From: Berberis thunbergii
Lineage: Eukaryota > Streptophyta > Magnoliopsida > Ranunculales > Berberidaceae
Assembly: GCA_003290165.1 (NCBI GenBank)
Contig: QNQO01006969.1
Location: 186,001 to 250,000 of the forward strand
Direction: 5' to 3'
DNA: 64,000 nucleotides
In this document: positions 59,321 through 64,000 of the stretch, in pieces
Layout of the letters: the number at the start of each line of letters is the position of its first letter
How positions within the stretch are numbered: the stretch's first letter is position 1
Notes under the pieces: model-generated
Databases searched by the model: none
Told to the model about the DNA's origin: nothing
Seen by the model: only the letters and a program-made list of their open reading frames with translations
Translations under genes and position numbers: made by a program

Positions 59321-59868
59321 CTATTCAAAATCTTGACGAGCAATTGGATGTCTTCTCCCACTCCAAACCCCACCAATATGATGAGCCATATGAGTTAGAA
59401 ACCTGAAAATATGCCTACCACAAGCTTGAAAAGGATGTACTATATAAATCCTCCAACAAGAATTGAAAGGAACTTTGTTACTCGCCTTCCTCCAGAGCTC
59501 CACCATCCAATGTTGATCTCTAGGTGTGAGAATTGCCGCAGACTGTAAGTAAGAAAATGCGGCATGCTTGATCAATTGGTTGTTTCTAATGCATATGTTT
59601 GATGAATCAAAAGGATTCCCTTCGTGGTTGATTGCACATAGATCACTAGGAGAATGGGGGATCATGTCCTTCAAACTTGTGTACTTGTGATCATCATCAT
59701 CTGTGTGTGTTGATGCATTCATTAATATTATTGTTAGTTTGGGGTCGTGTGGTAGATGGAACTTCTTTGTGTTGCATCTCTGTATCCATTTCTGCAAGCC
59801 ATGAAAGGATGAAAATAATGGATTCTTGATTGGAAGGGTTGATGGTGAGTGGTTGACAACTTATTTTG
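59321..59868 (-). CDS. Small plant protein of unknown function, start unresolved
   Basis: The minus strand is open for 180 codons and reads like a real protein: LQKWIQRCNTKKFHLP, DDDDHKYTSLKDMIPHSPS, SSNICIRNNQLIKHAAFSYLQSA, a Trp-rich part (WMVELWRKAS, SCWRIYIVHPFQACG) and a basic end. From memory the arrangement resembles a family of short, single-exon plant proteins without known function, but I cannot name it with confidence. There is no ATG in frame before the Met of ILMNAST; the frame opens after a TAA and an acceptor-like TCAAG near 59837, so there may be an upstream exon or the start codon may be lost. No stop interrupts the frame. Confidence 0.55.
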
Positions 59869-59869
59869 G

Positions 59870-60373
59870 GTTTTGGTTAAACTAAGGTTGTATATTGGAA
59901 GGCTTGTTGTCAATCAATTTGTTCTAAGTTGAATAGTTGGATTTTTCTTTTCTTAATTTGTTGTTAGAGAGTTAACGATTGGAGAGATGCTTTTGCCTAT
60001 TTTGTAGTTAGTGATTCATACGTTATGTATGTATGGGCTATGACTCTGACAAACCTTACAACCTATAACAGTGGGTTGGGGCGTGGGTGTAGCACTTTCA
60101 AAGGTACGATGCTAGGGAGCACTGGAAATTCGCCTGGTATCTCGCCTGGATGGTGCCAAGCACATGCACCCGCGAGGTGCCAGTCACGTGGGCATCAAAA
60201 GGGAAAAAAAATAATTTCGAAAACACCATTCTCAAACCCGCGAAAACAGGGAATAGGGTTCCAAACTCCGCCTCCTCCACCCCTGCTACCTTCGTGATAG
60301 CAAATTAGGGCTCCAAACTTCGTCGTCCTCCACTCCTCCGGTATTTTTCTCCCTTTCTTTCTCTCCATGATTT
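59870..60373. other. Upstream flank of the FAR1-like gene
   Basis: It includes a GC-rich stretch (60080-60300) ending in a pyrimidine-rich, CCTCC-type segment that could be the 5' leader of the transposase gene. No coding sequence seen and no terminal inverted repeat identified. Confidence 0.45.
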
Positions 60374-60700
60374 TTCTTAGATTAGATCAGAGTACGGTTT
60401 GGATCATACTGATTGTTCTTAGATTAGAGTATTGACTGTTCTTAGATTAGAGTACTGGTTATCCAAATCAAAACTATTTTCCCCTGATTTTTAGATTAGA
60501 ATACTGATTGTTCTTAGATTAGAGTACTATTTTTGGGGGTTTGGATCATACTTGTAGTGTTCAAACTCTAATCTAAAAATCATACTATTCACAGCCTAGT
60601 ACTACAATTGATGGACTTGATCCAATCATACTTATAATCCAAAAATCATAGTGAAACAGTTTGGATCATACTTGTAGTGTTCTTAGATTAGAGTTTTGTT
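60374..60700. repeat. TTCTTAGATTAGAGTACTG array with inverted copies
   Basis: The motif TTCTTAGATTAGAGTACTG or close variants appears about six times, with the partner GTTTGGATCATACT between. Inverted copies (ACTCTAATCTAAAAATCAT) occur near 60565. A segment near 60580 (TATTCACAGCCTAG, then TACAATTGATG) recurs in the last exon of the gene at 63318. Confidence 0.8.
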
Positions 60701-60909
60701 GGTTTTTTTTTATCTATAAACTAATTTCAGGCTATAAACTCTAATTGTTGGTTAACTCTATAATCTGCGATCTGTGATTAGAATACTGAATGATCTGTGA
60801 TTGAATTGTAGTATTGTGTTAGGTCATATAGTTTCTCAAAAATAATTGTCCAGCATATGTGACAGAGATTTAATGGGGTTTTGCTTGTGTTAAATTTTTC
60901 ATATTTTCA

Positions 60910-63390
60910 GGGATGGATACATTAGAAAATATTAGAAAATAATGAATGTATGGAAAATGAAAAAAATTTTAGATGAGATAAAAGAGCCTTGCATAGGGAT
61001 GGAATTTACCAATATTGATGAGTTTCAGTCGTATTATCATGATTATCGTAATAAAAAGGGATTTCCAGTGAGAGTAAGGGCGACTGAAAAAGATGAGGGT
61101 GGAAATTCTAGATATGTTATTCTTGCATGTGGTTGGATTGGAATTTAAAAAGTAAAGCAGAATGTGTTTAAAATTGCGTCCCATTGGTAGATGTGGTTGT
61201 AAGGCTAAGATTAGAGCTCGTATACGCCCTGATGGAACAGTGAAAGTGACAACAGTAGCTAATGATCACAATCATGATTTGAGCCCTGGAAAATCGAGAT
61301 ATTATCACAAAAATCGAGTTATGAGCCAATATATGAAGAAGAGGCTAGAATATAATGATATGGCGGGCATTAGGCCAAATAAGAGTTTTACTTCATGTGT
61401 GGTTGAAGCTGGTGGGAATGATAATATGACATTTTCCCAAAAAGATTGTTACAACTATCTGCATAAAATAAGGCAGCTGAGACTTGGTGAGGTGGATGCG
61501 CTGACACTTCATTACTACTTTCAAAATATGCAAGCTAACATTGTTGATTTTTTCTATTTGATGGATTTGGATGAAACAGGGAATTTAAGAAATATCTTTT
61601 GGGCTGATGCATGGAGTAAAACAGCTTACAAGGAGTTTGGTGATGCCATTACTTTTTGACACTACGTACTTAACTAATAAGTACGAAATACCATTTGCTC
61701 TTTTTGTTGGGGTGAATCATCACGGTCAGTCAATACTTCTTGGATGTGGATTGATCTATAGTGAGACAGTAGAAGAGTTTGTTTGGCTTTTCAAATCTTG
61801 GCTCGTGTGTATGAATGATCGTGCTCTGGATGCTATAATCACCGATCAGGACAGAGCAATGAAGAGAGCCATTGAAATTGTATTTCCCAACACACGCCAT
61901 AGATGGTGCCTATGGCATATTATGAAAAAGTTGACTGAAAAACTGTCGGGTGGCAATCAATACGAGGCTATAAAGTTTGTAATGCAAAAAGCAGTTTATG
62001 ATTCTCTCTCTCATGAAGAGTTTGAAGAATATTGGTATTGGTTCATTGAGAAATTTAACCTTCAAAATAATGATTGGTTGAGTGGATTGTACAATGAAAG
62101 AATTCGTTGGGTACCAACATTTCAGAGGAATACTTTTTGGGCAGGGATATCTTCAACAAAAGGAGTGAAAGTATGAATGCTTTCTTCGATGGTTATGTAA
62201 ATTCAAAGACCACTCTAAAGCACTTTGTAGAACAATATGAGAATGCACTACGAAGTAAGGTTCAAAAAGAAGTTGATGAAGACTTTAGATCCTTTAACCG
62301 TTGGCTTCCTTGCATTACTCCTTACGAATTTGAGAAAAAAATTTCAATCTGCCCACACCACAAATAAATTTAAGGAGTTTCAAACAGATATTGCAGAAAG
62401 ATTATGTTGTGCAGTTAATCATGTCAGCGAGTTGGATGGCTTTCAGGTTTATTATGTTTTGGAAGACAGGTTGATAGGAAGCGCATACAGATCAATCAAT
62501 TTTAAAGTTTATTTTAATGATGACGACTTCAATATTAAGTGCAATTGTCAGTTGTTTGAGTTTAAGGGGATCTTATGCAAACATATTTTATCGGTATTGT
62601 CTCGAAAGAGGATTAATGTTTTACCAAAAAAATTTATTCTTCGAAGGTGGAGGAAAGATGTTAAGAGGTGTCATAAGAAGGTTAAAATTGTATATTCAGA
62701 TTGGGCAATGAAGCCTGAAAATGAACGGTTTGATGAGATGTGCAGTCTCTTTTATGAAATGGCTGACATAACTTCTGAGGATCAAAATGAGACAAATAAT
62801 GTTAAACATTGGATACAAATGAAGATTGGTGAACTAAAGAGATCAAAAGGTGATTGTGATGTTAATGTTGAGCCAGAGGGGTTGTTCGAAGTTGGCTCTA
62901 AAAGTAGTGCTGAAATTCAGAGTCCGTTGGTTGTCCGTTGCAAAGGACGCCATTCTATTTCGAAGATGCAATCCACCATGGAAAAAGTCTGTAAAAAGAG
63001 GAAGAAAAAAAAAGAAACACAAAAAGAGAATAACTTGGTAGGTTTACTTGTTTGTTTTACTTCAATGAATATATATATTTTTTCAATTCAAAAAAATATA
63101 TTTTTAATTTGACATGTCATTTGTAGGGTTCTACCCAAGTTGGATTTGAAGGTTCACAATTTATGACACATCTTTCAAACAATGTTGAGCCATATGGTCA
63201 AATAAATCTTAACACACAGGTTTTGCCTTTAGTACATTGATTATTCACTTTTGATTTGCCTCACTATGATTAACGTGTTTGTCATTTTGAAGGATGAAAA
63301 TATGGGGTCATATTATTCACAACCTAGTGCTACAATTGATGACTTGGTCAGGTTTACTTACTTATAACACAGGTATGTAATTTACCTGCT
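60910..63390 (+). pseudogene. FAR1/FHY3-like MULE transposase gene, frameshifted
   Basis: In order: FAR1 DNA-binding domain (EPCIGMEFTNIDEFQSYYHD at about 60985, LRPIGRCGCKAKI, NDHNHDLSPGKSR); MULE transposase domain from DTTYLTNKYEIPFALFVGVN through DAIITDQDRAMKRAI, NTRHRWCLWHIMKKL; and a SWIM zinc finger, CNCQLFEFKGILCKH, at about 62540. The tail is split by introns (donor after ENNL, acceptor near 63127; another intron about 63222-63291). Frames break at least five times: near 60950, 61148, 61650 (extra T in TTTTT), 62160 and 62340 (A run). It could be a decayed MULE of Jittery/FAR1 type or a host FRS pseudogene. Homopolymer sites leave sequencing error as an alternative. Confidence 0.85.
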
Positions 63391-63639
63391 TATGATCATT
63401 TTAACGACCACATAAAGATTGTAATCCTGAATCATTTTTTTTTGCAGCGACCAACTTCTAGCAACGACATGGAGTTGTTCAGAGATTGTATCTGAATTAT
63501 CCAACCCTGAAAGAGATCATTCAAACATAGTGACAGATAAATGGAAGCGTTGAGGCTCCATTTTTCAGGGTTAATTTCCAGTGTTTCATGGTTGCAGTTC
63601 ATGATAGAGAAACAAGTCACAATCCATTTTGCAGTTCAT

Positions 63640-64000
63640 GCAGTTTCATGGCTGCAGTTCATGAGTTTCATGTAATTTCCAGTGTTTCAGGGTGTAATTT
63701 CGATTTTTTAGGGTGTAAACTCTTATAATTTCAGTTCTTCAGTTTTTCAGGGTGTAAACTCTTAGAATTTGGTATGTAAACTCTTAGAATTCAAGGTGTA
63801 GAGTTTCATGTGTTAATTTCAGGGTGTAAACTCTGCATATGCAGATTTTTCAGGCTGTAAACTCTGTAATTTTCAATGTTTCAAGTGTTTTTCCAGTGTT
63901 TCAGGTGTAAACTCTGTTCATGTTAATTTCCAGTGTTCATATATTTTCCAATGTTTCCAGTGTTCATGTAAACTCTGGAAATTTTTCAAGTGAAATTTCC
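63640..64000. repeat. GGGTGTAAACTCTTAGAATTTC repeats after the FAR1-like gene
   Basis: Phrases TTTCAGGGTGTAAACTCT, AGAATTTC-like and TTTCCAGTGTTTCA recur irregularly six or more times up to the window edge. They may be subterminal repeats of a MULE or an expanded 3' UTR. Confidence 0.75.

Noticed and set aside
60025..60297. 90-residue plus-strand frame ending in a Pro run
   Set aside because: Composition follows a GC-rich pyrimidine stretch that fits a 5' leader better than a coding region.
1..64000. CRISPR arrays, operons, tRNA or rRNA genes
   Set aside because: The window is plant nuclear DNA; the repeat arrays seen are transposon subterminal repeats or minisatellites, and no tRNA/rRNA gene was recognised.

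Overview
This window is nuclear DNA of a flowering plant, most likely a eudicot. It is AT-rich, with GT-AG introns, plant-specific transposon lineages (Athila and Tat gypsy, CACTA, FAR1-type MULE, L1-like LINE) and plant gene families. The species cannot be named from the sequence alone. Only one ordinary host gene is clearly legible; most of the rest is a deep nest of transposable elements.

Layout. (1) 1-10111: the 3' part of a plus-strand gene for the glucosidase II beta subunit (PSL4-like). Ten exons are visible and the first exons lie left of the window. Its longest visible intron holds a gypsy remnant and a 580-bp hAT element with a perfect 8-bp target duplication. (2) 10112-12340: 3' flank with a stray copy of a PSL4 intron end and a 916-bp MULE-like element. 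(3) 12340-56165: a minus-strand LINE that acted as the landing pad for almost everything else. Its zinc-finger region is split by a 26.1-kb insertion (13673-39782), its endonuclease region is split by an 11.9-kb Athila retrotransposon (44167-56044), and its reverse transcriptase region carries two 308-bp CACTA MITEs, two 180-bp palindromic MITEs with 9-bp target duplications and a 592-bp tandem duplication. (4) Inside 13673-39782 (outer LTR element, here called X) lie a minus-strand Tat-lineage gypsy with a plus-strand antisense ORF, and a fairly complete plus-strand LINE (31831-36172). (5) Inside the antisense ORF of the Tat element sits a 10.26-kb CACTA transposon (15519-25775) with a TAG target duplication. 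(6) Inside the CACTA sits a Pack-type hAT element (15965-17029).

The most striking object is the CACTA transposon. Besides a Transposase_24-type (En/Spm, PF03004) gene it carries intron-containing fragments of at least seven unrelated host genes, all in transposase orientation: cellulose synthase, a PPR protein, a glutamate receptor-like channel, an auxin response factor, an ABC1-type kinase, a GH1 beta-glucosidase and an ABCB transporter. The nested hAT has captured an eighth, a BRWD-type WD40/bromodomain gene fragment. The visible nesting order, oldest first, is LINE, X, Tat gypsy, CACTA, Pack-hAT.

The right side (56166-64000) is AT-rich flank, one open frame for an unrecognised small plant protein (59321-59868, minus) and a FAR1/FHY3-like MULE transposase gene (60910-63390, plus) broken by several frameshifts and flanked by short repeat arrays.

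I read everything by eye. Element boundaries with target-site duplications are firm; internal limits of decayed retrotransposon domains are approximate.
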